Shown: one piece after another, positions 39,854-53,108 of the stretch
Position numbering within the stretch: position 1 is the stretch's first letter
Layout: each line of letters begins with the position of its first letter
Assembly (NCBI RefSeq): GCF_006335125.1
Contig: NZ_VDMO01000022.1
Location: 1-57,619 of the forward strand
DNA from: Deinococcus radiopugnans ATCC 19172
GTDB taxonomy: Bacteria > Deinococcota > Deinococci > Deinococcales > Deinococcaceae
Length of the DNA: 57,619 nucleotides
Direction: 5' to 3'
The notes under the pieces: generated by a model
Databases searched by the model: none
The model's input: the letters and a program-made list of their open reading frames with translations, nothing else
Told to the model about the DNA's origin: nothing
Made by a program: the position numbers and the translations under genes

Positions 39854-42349
39854 ATGGGGACCAATGTCCAGGGCATGTCTCTTTCGGGCGCGACCTCCCG
39901 TTCTGCCGGGTGGTGTCCGGGTCAGCCCGCCGTGAAACGTGGGGGGGAGCCGACAACCGGACAGGCGCTGAGGGTGTCTCTGCTGGCCACCCTGCTCCTG
40001 GCACTGGCCCATCTGGGCTGGGCGGCGCTGCACCCGGGCGGCCAGGGCCGGCTGCTCCAGACCTGCTCGCTGGGGGTCCTGTACGCCTCGGCCCTGACCT
40101 GCTGGTTCGCGGCGCGCGTCACCCCCGAGACGGCGCTGACCTGGCGCTGGATGGCGTGGGCACTGGGGATCTACGCCGTGAGCAATACCGTCTACGTCCT
40201 GCTGGAACAGCGGAACGGGGCCGTGCCGTTTCCCTCGGTGCTGGACGCGTTCTACCTGGGTTTCTACGGGCTGTTCAGCGCGGCCTGTCTGGCCCTGCCG
40301 CGGCGGCCCCTGCGCCAGGCCGAGGCGTGGCGGCTGACCCTGGACGTGGGCATCGTGGCGGGCGCCCTGGGCGTGCTGCTGTGGTACGGCGCGCTGGCGT
40401 CCCGGCTGGGCACGGCCCAGACCACGCTGATCGGCAGTCTGGTCAGCCTGGCCTACCCCGGCGCCGGGCTGTCTGCGCTGGGCCTGCTGCTGCTGGTGAT
40501 CCGGCGCCGCGAACGCTTCCAGCTGGAAGAAAGCCTGCTGGCGCTGGGCCTCATCATTTTCGTGATCGCCGACACGCTGTACCTGTTTCTGGGAGACCAC
40601 GGCGGCTTCGCGTCGGGGCTGCCGGTGGACCTGCTGTGGACCGCCGGGGCCACGCTGTTTGCGCTGGCCGCCTGGCATTCGCCGCGGGCCGTGCCGCTGG
40701 GCCGTCCGCTGACGGCGGTGATCCGCGCCGCGCCCCGGTTCACCCGTCCGCTGTACACCCTGGCCCCCTATCTGGGCCTGATCGTCTGCTTCGCCATGGC
40801 CCTGCTGACCCACGGCGAGGACACGCTGGCCGCCCGTGGCGTGCTGTGGGGGACGGCGGGCGTGACCCTGCTGGTGGCCGCCCGGCAGCTGGCCGCCCTG
40901 ACCGACAATGCCGCCCTGACCGCGCAGCTGGCCGCGCTGAACGCCACGCTGGAAAGCCGGGTGACCGCCCGCACCGCCGAGGTCGAGCGGGGCCGCGCCC
41001 AGCTGGAGGCACACGCCCTCGAGCTGGCCTGGCAGGCCCACCACGATTCGCTGACCGGCCTGCCCAACCGCGCCGGCTTTCTGACCGCGCTGGGCGAGGC
41101 AGTGGAGCGTCAGCAGGCGCCGGCTGAGGCAGGGCTGCCGGCTGACCTACTGGCCGTCCTGTTTCTCGATCTGGACGGCTTCAAGGGGATCAACGACACG
41201 CTGGGCCACACGGTGGGCGATCAGCTGCTGATCAAGGTGGCGGCCCGTCTGCGCGGCGCACAGCAACCCGGCGAATTCACGGCCCGGCTGGGCGGCGACG
41301 AGTTTATGGTGCTGACCTCGCAGCCGCCGCAAGCCCGTGCCCGGCAGGTGCTGGAACTGTTCACCGCCCCCTTTGACCTGTCGGGCCGCCCGGTCAGGAT
41401 CAGCGCATCGGTGGGCGTCAGCGTGTATCCGGACAGCGGCCAGGACGCCGAGAGCCTGTACATGCACGCCGACGTCGCCATGTACGAGGCCAAGCGCGCC
41501 GGCAAGGACGCGGCCCGCGTCTTCCAGCCGCAGATGGCCGGGCAACGGTCCCAGACGCCACCCGAGGAGCGGCTGCGCGGCGCGCTGGAGCGCGGTGAAT
41601 TCAGCCTGTTCTACCAGCCCATCTGCAATGCGGCGCGGCAGACCGTGACCCTGGAGGCGCTGCTGCGTTGGCACAGCCCCGAACTGGGGCTGCTGGCGCC
41701 GGGCCAGTTCCTGCCGGCGGCCCAGCGGCTGGGCCTGGAGGACCGGCTGGGCGACTGGGTGCTGAACGAGGCCTGCGCCCAGCTCGCGCGCTGGCACGCG
41801 GCAGGTCACGCCGATCTGCGGGTGGCGGTGAACATCTCGCGCAGCCAGCTGGAGCGTCCGGACCTGCCCGGGCAGGTGGGCACGGCGCTCGCCCGGCACC
41901 GCCTCAGCGGTAGCTGTGTGGAGTTCGAGCTGGCCGCGCCGCTGCCCGTCGGGGCTGAGGGGCAGGCCATACCTGTGATGCGCGCCGTGCAGGAACAGGG
42001 CGTGCGCTGGTCCCTGTGCGGCTTCGGCGCGGCGCAGTCGGCGCTGACGCCCCTGCTGCGCCTGCCCGTGCAGACCCTCAAGCTGGACCGTGGCCTGATC
42101 GGCGCCCTGGACGGTCCCCCGGACGGGCAGGCCCAGGCCCGACGCGCCGTGCAGGCCAGCGTCGCCCTGGCCGGGGCGCTGGGCCTGAGCGTGGTGGCCG
42201 AGGGGGTGGAAACCCACGCGCAGTGGGCCGCAGCGACGGCGCTGGGCTGTGACCTGGGCCAGGGCTTCTGGCTGGGCCATCCCCAGAACACGGCAAAAAC
42301 AACCGCCCGTCTGGGCCACGCCCTGGAACAGCCGCACCCGCCGGGATGA
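39854..42349 (+). CDS. Membrane GGDEF-EAL protein with degenerate EAL domain
   Basis: 831 residues. About nine hydrophobic helices fill residues 40-340, then a short coiled coil (ALNATLESRVTARTAEVERG). The GGDEF domain has RLGGDEF at about 480, intact, and DSLTGLPNR, so it is a likely diguanylate cyclase. The EAL domain keeps EALLRW (601), NISRSQL and AEGVET. It has lost the DDFG aspartates, reading CGFG (722), and the second glutamate of the ELTE motif (FELAA), so phosphodiesterase activity is doubtful. Predicted role: makes cyclic-di-GMP, with the EAL domain as a sensor of GTP or c-di-GMP. Start ATG at 39854 is uncertain (no good Shine-Dalgarno). Confidence 0.88.
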   Translation: MGTNVQGMSLSGATSRSAGWCPGQPAVKRGGEPTTGQALRVSLLATLLLALAHLGWAALHPGGQGRLLQTCSLGVLYASALTCWFAARVTPETALTWRWMAWALGIYAVSNTVYVLLEQRNGAVPFPSVLDAFYLGFYGLFSAACLALPRRPLRQAEAWRLTLDVGIVAGALGVLLWYGALASRLGTAQTTLIGSLVSLAYPGAGLSALGLLLLVIRRRERFQLEESLLALGLIIFVIADTLYLFLGDHGGFASGLPVDLLWTAGATLFALAAWHSPRAVPLGRPLTAVIRAAPRFTRPLYTLAPYLGLIVCFAMALLTHGEDTLAARGVLWGTAGVTLLVAARQLAALTDNAALTAQLAALNATLESRVTARTAEVERGRAQLEAHALELAWQAHHDSLTGLPNRAGFLTALGEAVERQQAPAEAGLPADLLAVLFLDLDGFKGINDTLGHTVGDQLLIKVAARLRGAQQPGEFTARLGGDEFMVLTSQPPQARARQVLELFTAPFDLSGRPVRISASVGVSVYPDSGQDAESLYMHADVAMYEAKRAGKDAARVFQPQMAGQRSQTPPEERLRGALERGEFSLFYQPICNAARQTVTLEALLRWHSPELGLLAPGQFLPAAQRLGLEDRLGDWVLNEACAQLARWHAAGHADLRVAVNISRSQLERPDLPGQVGTALARHRLSGSCVEFELAAPLPVGAEGQAIPVMRAVQEQGVRWSLCGFGAAQSALTPLLRLPVQTLKLDRGLIGALDGPPDGQAQARRAVQASVALAGALGLSVVAEGVETHAQWAAATALGCDLGQGFWLGHPQNTAKTTARLGHALEQPHPPG

Positions 42350-42377
42350 TGCCTGGACCGGGCGGGGCCAGCTCCCC

Positions 42378-42406
42378 TTGACCGAAGTGCCTTCACCATC
42401 TATAGT
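42378..42406 (+). promoter_or_regulatory. tRNA-Pro promoter
   Basis: TTGACC (42378-42383), 17-bp spacer, TATAGT (42401-42406); the tRNA begins 15 nt later. Confidence 0.85.
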
Positions 42407-42421
42407 CTTGAGGCTGGGAAT

Positions 42422-42503
<82 letters not shown>

Positions 42504-42534
42504 GACCTGCTCTTCACGGAGCGGGTCTTTTTTT
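42504..42534 (+). terminator. tRNA-Pro terminator
   Basis: GACCTGCTC (42504-42512) pairs with GAGCGGGTC (42519-42527), followed by seven T residues. Confidence 0.9.
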
Positions 42535-42684
42535 GGTCGGCACTGGAGGAAGTCGCGGGGGCGGCGCCGGGGCAGAGCACCCGGAGACGGCGCTACAGTA
42601 GACGGCAGCCCAAGCAAGCCCTGTGGCGGCCCGCACCGCCGGGCCACGCCCAAGCCGATTCTTCTGCCCCGGAGGTTCTTCCCG

Positions 42685-44637
<1,953 letters not shown>

Positions 44638-44648
44638 GCGGGCTGCGC

Positions 44649-45182
44649 ATGGCCGCCTCCTTCCTGCTGGCCGCACAGCCATCCCCTGAGCTGGCCGCGC
44701 GCCTCCAGACTTTCCGGGCGGCCCACCACCTAAAAGACGCCGCTGCGGTGCCGCACATCACCGTCAAGGCCCGCAGCGGCCTGCCCCCGGAACTGGACTG
44801 GCAGGAAACCTTGCGTGGGGTGGTGGCCCGGCACGCGCCACTGCCGCTGTCTATCGGCGGGCCGCGCCAGTTCGGCAACGACACCGCCCTGTACCTGATG
44901 GTGAGCAGTCCCGAAGCGGTGCGTCTGCATCTGGCCCTGCTCGAGGCCTTGAAACCCGCCCGCTTCTTCGGCTACGAGGGGCCGGGGTTGACGCTGCACC
45001 TCTCGCTGGCCCTGAAACGGCGCGACGTGGATCTGCCCGGAGTGCTGACGGCGGCGCGGACAGAATTCGCGGATCTGGAGCGGGCGCCGCTCACATTCAC
45101 GGCCCGGAGCATCACCGTAATGCGCAAGCCGGGGCCGGGCGGTGTTTACGCGCCGCTGGAAGACTGGCCGCTGCTGGGGTAG
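44649..45182 (+). CDS. 2'-5' RNA ligase (LigT)-like 2H phosphoesterase
   Basis: 177 residues with the two H-x-T/S motifs of the 2H phosphoesterase superfamily: H36-I-T38 and H117-L-S119. The spacing of about 80 fits the fold. Such enzymes act on 2',5' bonds or cyclic phosphates of RNA or nucleotides. The ATG at 44649 begins the similarity; upstream in-frame sequence overlaps acs in another frame. Probably in one transcript with acs. Alternative: general 2',3'-cyclic phosphodiesterase. RtcB, which ligates cyclic-phosphate RNA ends, is encoded elsewhere in the window. Confidence 0.8.
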   Translation: MAASFLLAAQPSPELAARLQTFRAAHHLKDAAAVPHITVKARSGLPPELDWQETLRGVVARHAPLPLSIGGPRQFGNDTALYLMVSSPEAVRLHLALLEALKPARFFGYEGPGLTLHLSLALKRRDVDLPGVLTAARTEFADLERAPLTFTARSITVMRKPGPGGVYAPLEDWPLLG

Positions 45183-45224
45183 GCGGGACTTCCGGCAGCC
45201 GCCCGGTGGGCCACAATGGACGCC

Positions 45225-45611
45225 ATGGACGAGACGGAAGTGGTGGGCCTGAGCGTGCGGCCCCGGCGACGAGGCCTGCCGACGCTGGACATCGGGCCGT
45301 TTTTCATGTTCTTCGGGATCAGCGGGACGGACCACGGGCGCGAGGCGCGCCTGCAGCAGCGCTTCGAGCAGGAATATTTCTCGAACGTGGTGACGCTGCA
45401 TCTGGCCGCTGCCCTGTCGCCGGGCACCTACACCCTGCGCGGTCTGCCCGACGAGGCCAACAAGCGCGGCTGGACGGTGGGACCGGAGGGCGGCAACCCC
45501 ACCGGCCACCTGAGCGCCGACGGCCTGGAGGAGCTGCGGGCGTGGATGCGCCGCACCCCCGGCCAGCGGGACCGCCGCGTGCGCCCCGAGAGCATGTCGC
45601 CGCCAGCCTGA
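45225..45611 (+). CDS. Hypothetical protein
   Basis: 128 residues, with no recognised domain. The first half is beta-like and rich in Phe and Gly ([17 protein letters not shown]). The rest is helical and ends in an Arg- and Pro-rich tail. It may start at an ATG at 45216 instead. CACAAT seven bases before the ATG at 45225 might be a leaderless -10, but it lacks the initial T. Function unknown. Confidence 0.5.
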   Translation: MDETEVVGLSVRPRRRGLPTLDIGPFFMFFGISGTDHGREARLQQRFEQEYFSNVVTLHLAAALSPGTYTLRGLPDEANKRGWTVGPEGGNPTGHLSADGLEELRAWMRRTPGQRDRRVRPESMSPPA

Positions 45612-45669
45612 AGCCCAGTCCGTACCGTCCCGTACCGACGGCCCGCCGGATGTGTCGTCTACTGCGGTC

Positions 45670-46302
45670 ATGAACACCCTGATTCTGGGCGCCACCGGCG
45701 GTATCGGCGCGGCAACAGCCCGCGCACTGGCCGCGGCGGGCGCCACCCTGACCCTCAGCGGACGCGACGAGGCCCGGCTCTCGGCGCTGAGCAGCGAACT
45801 GGGCGCGGCCTCCAGGGTCGCCGACGTGGGCTATGAAAGTCACGTCAAGGCGCTGTTTGAAGGGCTGGAGTCTCTGGACACCCTGGTCTACGCGGCGGGG
45901 GCCGCCCTGCCCGAACCGCTGAAGGACGCGGACCCTGGCCGGGTGCGGGCGGTGTGGAACGCCAACTATTTTGGGGCGCTGTGGGTCCTCAAGCACGGGC
46001 TGGGCCGCATGAACAAGGGCGGGCGGGTCTACCTGCTGGGTGCCCGCCCGGAACTGGTGACGGCTCGCGGCTTCTCGCAGTACGCCGCGAGCAAGGCGGC
46101 CCTGGCCCGCGCCGCCGAGATTGCCCGGCTGGAGGCGCGCGGCGTCACGGTCACGCTGGTGCTGCCTCCCGCCGTGGACACCGGATTGTGGGCGCAGGTG
46201 GGCAAGGCTCCCAGGGGCGCCATCTCGCCCGATCAGGTGGCGCAGGCCATCGCCGCAGACCGCGCCGGCGCAGGTGAGCCAGAACTCCGGGTGTCCGGCT
46301 GA
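45670..46302 (+). CDS. Short-chain dehydrogenase/reductase
   Basis: 210 residues. The NAD(P) motif GATGGIG (residues 8-14), [13 protein letters not shown] (NAG-like) and [14 protein letters not shown] with the YxxxK pair. The usual serine 13 residues before the tyrosine is replaced ([11 protein letters not shown]), so the triad is incomplete. Substrate unknown. ATG at 45670 is supported by the motif spacing; a GTG at 45652 adds six residues. Confidence 0.82.
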   Translation: MNTLILGATGGIGAATARALAAAGATLTLSGRDEARLSALSSELGAASRVADVGYESHVKALFEGLESLDTLVYAAGAALPEPLKDADPGRVRAVWNANYFGALWVLKHGLGRMNKGGRVYLLGARPELVTARGFSQYAASKAALARAAEIARLEARGVTVTLVLPPAVDTGLWAQVGKAPRGAISPDQVAQAIAADRAGAGEPELRVSG

Positions 46303-46360
46303 GCCTGTCCAGAACATAGGGGAAAGCAACCTGCGGCAGCGTCTGCACCGTCCACTGCCC

Positions 46361-46366
46361 TACACT
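46361..46366 (+). promoter_or_regulatory. Leaderless -10 for the Rieske gene
   Basis: TACACT, 6 nt before the ATG at 46373; no ribosome site. Confidence 0.65.
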
Positions 46367-46372
46367 TGGCTC

Positions 46373-46699
46373 ATGAACGTCACACAGAACAGCGAACGGG
46401 TTCGCGTGGGCACCCAGGGCGAGATGCCCGAGGGTTTCCAGACCGCCGTGGACATGGACGGAATCAGCGTGTTGGTCGTGAACTACGAGGGGCGGTTCTA
46501 CGCCCTGCGGAACAACTGCACCCATCAGGACTACCCGCTGCTGGGCGGCGAGGTGAGCATGGGCCGCATCACCTGCCAGAAGCACGGGGCGAAGTTCGAA
46601 CTGGCCACCGGCAAGGCCAAATCCCTGCCCGCCGTCAAACCCGTCCGCCTGTTCAGGACCGAGATCGAGGACGGCGTGGTCTACGTCTCGGCGCTGTAG
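46373..46699 (+). CDS. Rieske-type [2Fe-2S] ferredoxin
   Basis: 108 residues. The cluster ligands are C49 and H51 ([11 protein letters not shown]) and C68 and H71 (CQKHGAKF), the C-x-H..C-x2-H pattern. It resembles small soluble Rieske ferredoxins of dioxygenase systems or the NirD type. The electron partner is not in the window. ATG at 46373 has TACACT six bases before it. A strong terminator follows. Confidence 0.93.
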   Translation: MNVTQNSERVRVGTQGEMPEGFQTAVDMDGISVLVVNYEGRFYALRNNCTHQDYPLLGGEVSMGRITCQKHGAKFELATGKAKSLPAVKPVRLFRTEIEDGVVYVSAL

Positions 46700-46702
46700 G
46701 AA

Positions 46703-46750
46703 CGACAGAGGCCGCACCGGTGGTTCGCCCGGCGCGGCCTCTGTCGTTTT
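46703..46750. terminator. Terminator after the Rieske gene, bidirectional
   Basis: A perfect 13-bp stem: 46703-46715 pairs with 46734-46746, with four T residues after it. It separates the gene from the convergent one ending at 46756. Confidence 0.85.
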
Positions 46751-46755
46751 GCGGC

Positions 46756-47307
46756 TTAGCGGCGGTTGCGGTCCGTATCGCCCAGGTTCGTCCCGCCGAT
46801 CTCGTTCTGGAGTTCGCTGGGTTCGCCGGGGGGCAGGTCGCCGGGCTGCTCGCGAACATGCGGCGACACCTTTTCGCTGGGCGGGGTGTAACCGGGGTTC
46901 TGGTCCGGATTGACCAGCGGGTACGGGTCCAGGGCCGCCGCCGGGTTGACGCCCAGACCGGCGGTGGGCACCACCTCGTCCAGCGCCTCGCCGCCCAGGC
47001 CCTCGACCGTCTGTGCGCCGGCAAATTCGGGGGCTTCAGGGGTGTGTTCCATGGCCGCCACGTCCCTCGTCGCCAGGTGATCGTACTTGCCGGTGATGTT
47101 CTCGGCCGGCTGCGCCGCCTGCGCGGGAGCGCCCTGTCCGTGGTCCACGCTGCCCACCCGGTCATCGCCGGGGGTGGTGGTGTAGACCACGGTGTGGTTG
47201 TCCTTGGGGTCAGGGGTGTCGAAGCCGGTGACTGCGCCCGTTCTGCCATCCGTTTCTGGGCCGATCACGTTGGGGTTGGGACCATCGGTCTTGCGCTCGT
47301 CACTCAT
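46756..47307 (-). CDS. Acidic, probably disordered hydrophilic protein
   Basis: 183 residues, rich in Pro, Asp, Glu, Gly, Asn and Thr with few aromatic or long hydrophobic runs; no known domain. Repeated short patterns (DGP, NPN, GDLPPGE, PLVNPDQNPG) suggest intrinsic disorder. No signal peptide or membrane helix. The ATG at 47307 has GGGG close by; CAGACT six to eleven bases before it is not a clear -10. A hydrophilin- or stress-type role is a guess from composition. Confidence 0.6.
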   Translation of the reverse strand: MSDERKTDGPNPNVIGPETDGRTGAVTGFDTPDPKDNHTVVYTTTPGDDRVGSVDHGQGAPAQAAQPAENITGKYDHLATRDVAAMEHTPEAPEFAGAQTVEGLGGEALDEVVPTAGLGVNPAAALDPYPLVNPDQNPGYTPPSEKVSPHVREQPGDLPPGEPSELQNEIGGTNLGDTDRNRR

Positions 47308-47403
47308 GCCCCAGTCTGTCCCGTCACCGTTTGAGGCGGATGCGGCCCGCCTTCCCGGTTTCTTGAGGCTCCCTGAAGTGGTGCAAGGGGGCGCGGGGCA
47401 GGG

Positions 47404-48066
47404 TCAGCGTCCCGCCAGGAGAATCAGGACCTCGCCGTGGCCCTCCTCCTGCGCCAGATCGGCGGCGCTGAGTCCATTCTCGTTCACGGCGTCCGGCACC
47501 GCCCCGTGCGAGAGCAACAACCTGACCAGTTCGGCGTTGCCGTTCTGCGCCGCGCCCATCAGTGGGGTGAAGCCCCCCTGCTGCGCGGCGTTCACGTCCG
47601 CCCCCGCCGCCACCAGCATCCGGGCCAGTTCGGTGTGGTTCCCGGTAACCGCCGAGAGCAGCGGTCCCACCCGCATGGCGTTGTGGCTGACCGCGTTCAC
47701 GTCCGCCCCACGGTCGAGCAGCCGCGCCGCCACCTCGGCCTGTCCAAAAAAGGCTGCGAGGCCCAGCGGGGAGAACCCATCGGGGCTGACCGCGTTCAGC
47801 AGGGCGGGATCGGCGTCCAGCAGCGCCCCCACCCGCTGCGCCTCCCCGATGGCCGCCGCCTCAAAGATGTTCAGCGCCGCGCCCGCCTCCACCAGCACGC
47901 GGGCCATCGCCGGATGGTGGTAGTAGGCCGCGAACAGGACCGGCGACACGCCCAGCGGGCTGAGTGCCTCCAGCAGCGTGCGGTCCTGGGCCACCAGGTC
48001 ACGCACCGCCGGCCCGTCACCCGCGCGGATCGCCAGGAACAGTTCCTTTTCGGAGGTGCTGGTCAC
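47404..48066 (-). CDS. Ankyrin repeat protein
   Basis: 220 residues with about six ankyrin repeats (for example GFSPLGLAAFFGQAEVAARLL, DRGADVNAVSHNAM and GFTPLMGAAQNGNAELVRLLL). Protein-binding scaffold of unknown partner. GTG at 48066 lies one base after the TAG of the thiolase gene, so it is coupled to that gene. Confidence 0.9.
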   Translation of the reverse strand: MTSTSEKELFLAIRAGDGPAVRDLVAQDRTLLEALSPLGVSPVLFAAYYHHPAMARVLVEAGAALNIFEAAAIGEAQRVGALLDADPALLNAVSPDGFSPLGLAAFFGQAEVAARLLDRGADVNAVSHNAMRVGPLLSAVTGNHTELARMLVAAGADVNAAQQGGFTPLMGAAQNGNAELVRLLLSHGAVPDAVNENGLSAADLAQEEGHGEVLILLAGR

Positions 48067-48067
48067 G

Positions 48068-49252
<1,185 letters not shown>

Positions 49253-49258
49253 GGCCCA

Positions 49259-49264
49259 AGTCTA
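49259..49264 (-). promoter_or_regulatory. Leaderless -10 for thiolase
   Basis: TAGACT, 6 nt before the ATG at 49252. Confidence 0.62.
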
Positions 49265-49316
49265 GCGGGACAGGCCGGGAGGCGAATGGAAGCGCCCTCG
49301 CGGCTTCCGCCACCCG

Positions 49317-50336
49317 CTACATCACGCTCTCGCCCTCGCGCAGCAGAATCGGCCCGGCGAAGGCGGCGGGCAACCATTCGGGCTGCTCGTGAATCGCCTG
49401 GGGCGGACAGGAACGCAGGCAGGCCATGCAGCCGGTGCACGCGCTGAGGTTCAGCAGCAGGCTCACGCCGCCGTCGTCCTGAATCTGGCGGTCGATGGCG
49501 TCGGTGGGGCAGACGTTGTGGCACACCGGGCAGTCGATGCAGGTGTCGTCCACCACCGGCGCAGGCCAGTGAATGGGCGTCTCGGCGGCAGGCGCGGGCT
49601 TGAGGGCCAGCCGGCGCCACTTCCATTCCTCGGGGGTGCGTTCCTCGGGTTCGGACCAGTCCACGAAGGGCAGCGGCGACTCGGGAATGCTCTGGGCCAG
49701 TTGCGCCTTGCCGGCCCGGAACAGCGCCCCGAAAGCCCCCCGGCGCGAGACGCGCACGGCCCGCTCGGCGTCTTCCGGGGTGGCGGCGCGCACGGTGATG
49801 CGGGCGGGCTGGCCGGTGGCGGCGCGGAGTTTCCCGGTCTCGGCCACCACCGCGTCCAGCCGCTGCGGCACGTCCGGCGCACCCACCGGGCAGGTCTCGC
49901 ACGCGCCGTGAATCAGGGTGAGTGGGGTGCCCCACGCGCCCGCCGCCGACAGCACCGCCGGGGTCACGCGGCCCAGGCAGGGCAGCTGCGGGCCGCCCGC
50001 ACCGCTCTGCGGGCAGGTCAGGCTGGCCTCGCCCTCCCCGGCTGCCGCGCCGTCCTCGGCTTTCTGGTCACGCACGTTTTGCAGGGTGGGCTGAAGCGCG
50101 TACTCCAGCGCTCCGGTGGGACACGCCTGCACGCACAGGCCGCAGCCGGTGCAGGCGTCGGGGTCAATCTGCACGGCCACGCCCACCAGCCCGGTCAGAA
50201 TGGCGTTGTGCGGGCAGACGTCGTGGCAGATGGTGCAGCCGCCCACCGCCTGACGTTCCAGCAGGCAGCGCGGCGGCGTGTAGCGCGGGACGAGGTTGCC
50301 GGAATCGTCGAGGCGGGAGAGGAGGCCCTGAAGCAT
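49317..50336 (-). CDS. Four-cluster 4Fe-4S ferredoxin-type protein
   Basis: 339 residues. Two ferredoxin pairs: [13 protein letters not shown] and [16 protein letters not shown] near residues 30-75, and [16 protein letters not shown] and [16 protein letters not shown] near 260-310. So up to four [4Fe-4S] clusters. Between them lies a region with more cysteines ([15 protein letters not shown]) and [24 protein letters not shown]. The mix of ferredoxin domains around a Cys-rich core resembles electron-transfer subunits of oxidoreductases; no catalytic partner is nearby. ATG at 50336 has TAGACT six bases upstream. Divergent from the ThiP-like gene. Confidence 0.85.
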   Translation of the reverse strand: MLQGLLSRLDDSGNLVPRYTPPRCLLERQAVGGCTICHDVCPHNAILTGLVGVAVQIDPDACTGCGLCVQACPTGALEYALQPTLQNVRDQKAEDGAAAGEGEASLTCPQSGAGGPQLPCLGRVTPAVLSAAGAWGTPLTLIHGACETCPVGAPDVPQRLDAVVAETGKLRAATGQPARITVRAATPEDAERAVRVSRRGAFGALFRAGKAQLAQSIPESPLPFVDWSEPEERTPEEWKWRRLALKPAPAAETPIHWPAPVVDDTCIDCPVCHNVCPTDAIDRQIQDDGGVSLLLNLSACTGCMACLRSCPPQAIHEQPEWLPAAFAGPILLREGESVM

Positions 50337-50342
50337 ACGGGG

Positions 50343-50348
50343 AGTCTA
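50343..50348 (-). promoter_or_regulatory. Leaderless -10 for the ferredoxin gene
   Basis: TAGACT, 6 nt before the ATG at 50336. Confidence 0.62.
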
Positions 50349-50448
50349 CGCGCGCGGAGGCGAGGCAAAGAGGGCCTCAGCGTCTATACGCTTGCTGGCC
50401 TGGCCGCCGACGCCTCCGCCTCAAGGGGAAGCTGGCCGCCCCAGCCTC

Positions 50449-50454
50449 TACACT
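50449..50454 (+). promoter_or_regulatory. Leaderless -10 for the ThiP-like permease
   Basis: TACACT, 7 nt before the ATG at 50462. Confidence 0.62.
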
Positions 50455-50461
50455 CCGGCCC

Positions 50462-52009
<1,548 letters not shown>

Positions 52010-52051
52010 CCTCGTGTATGACCCCGGCAGGTTGGGAGAAGGGCAGGGCGC

Positions 52052-52057
52052 TAGCCT
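52052..52057 (+). promoter_or_regulatory. Leaderless -10 for the ABC ATPase
   Basis: TAGCCT, 7 nt before the GTG at 52065. Its presence between permease and ATPase suggests that the ATPase can be transcribed independently. Confidence 0.55.
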
Positions 52058-52064
52058 GAGCGGC

Positions 52065-53033
52065 GTGCCCCTTCCTGCCCTCACCACCCACCACCTTTCC
52101 AAGGCCTACGGCCCGGTGCAGGCGGCCCAGGACGTGTCCCTGACGGTCCAGGCAGGCCAAACCCTGGCCCTGCTCGGCCCGTCGGGCTGCGGCAAAAGCA
52201 CGGTGCTGCGCATGGTGGCGGGGCTGGAACGCCCGGACACGGGGCGGGTGGAGGTGGGCGGGCGCGACGTGACGGCCCTGCCTCCGGAGGCGCGGCACCT
52301 CGGACTGGTGTTTCAGGACTACGCGCTGTTTCCGCACCTGAGCGTGCTGGACAACGTGGCCTACGGCCCCCGTATGCGCGGCGCGGCGCGGGCAGGGGCG
52401 CACCGCCGGGCGCAGGAGGCGCTGGCGCTGGTGAACCTGCCGGAACTGGCGGCCCGCAAACCCGGCCAGTTGTCTGGCGGGCAGGCACAGCGGGTGGCGC
52501 TGGCCCGCGCCCTGGCGACGAATTCGCCGCTGCTGCTGCTGGACGAGCCGCTGAGCAATCTGGATGAACGCCTGCGGGCCGAGTTGCGCGGTGACCTGCG
52601 CGACCTGTTCACGCGCGTCGGCGCGGGCGTGCTGCTGGTCACCCACGATCAGCGTGAGGCGCTGGCGCTGGCCGGGCAGGTGGCCGTGATGCGCGCCGGG
52701 CAGCTCGTGCAGACCGGCGTGGCCCGCGAAGTTTTTGACCGGCCTGCAACCGCGTGGGTGGCCGCCTTTCTGGGCTGGCCGAACGTGCTGGGGCGAGGCG
52801 GCGGTCAGGCCCTGCTGGTGCCCGAGGACGCCGTGCGGCTGGGCGAGGGCGACGCTTTTTCCGTCACCTCCCGGCAGGTGACCGAGGCGGGCGAGACGGT
52901 CACGGTGGCCCATGTCCTGGGACCCCTGACCCTGAACCTGAGCGCACGGGAGGCGAGACTGCTGGACGGCGCAGGCTTGCGGCTGGAAGTGGACGAGGGG
53001 CGGCTCCGAACGGTGGCCGATGACCGGGGCTAA
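52065..53033 (+). CDS. ABC transporter ATP-binding protein, ThiQ/PotA-like
   Basis: 322 residues. Walker [11 protein letters not shown]-loop [12 protein letters not shown], signature LSGGQAQR, Walker [14 protein letters not shown]-loop THDQREA. The C-terminal 100 residues are a TOBE-like regulatory domain, as in PotA/FbpC/MalK. GTG at 52065 is chosen since [15 protein letters not shown] starts the ATPase there and TAGCCT precedes it. Partner of the permease upstream. Confidence 0.92.
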   Translation: MPLPALTTHHLSKAYGPVQAAQDVSLTVQAGQTLALLGPSGCGKSTVLRMVAGLERPDTGRVEVGGRDVTALPPEARHLGLVFQDYALFPHLSVLDNVAYGPRMRGAARAGAHRRAQEALALVNLPELAARKPGQLSGGQAQRVALARALATNSPLLLLDEPLSNLDERLRAELRGDLRDLFTRVGAGVLLVTHDQREALALAGQVAVMRAGQLVQTGVAREVFDRPATAWVAAFLGWPNVLGRGGGQALLVPEDAVRLGEGDAFSVTSRQVTEAGETVTVAHVLGPLTLNLSAREARLLDGAGLRLEVDEGRLRTVADDRG

Positions 53034-53108
53034 CAGAGATGGCATACTGTCAGGTCACCGTCAACTAGAGCCCCGTCCACTCGCCCCTCGTCTCTGGAGG
53101 TCACGCTG

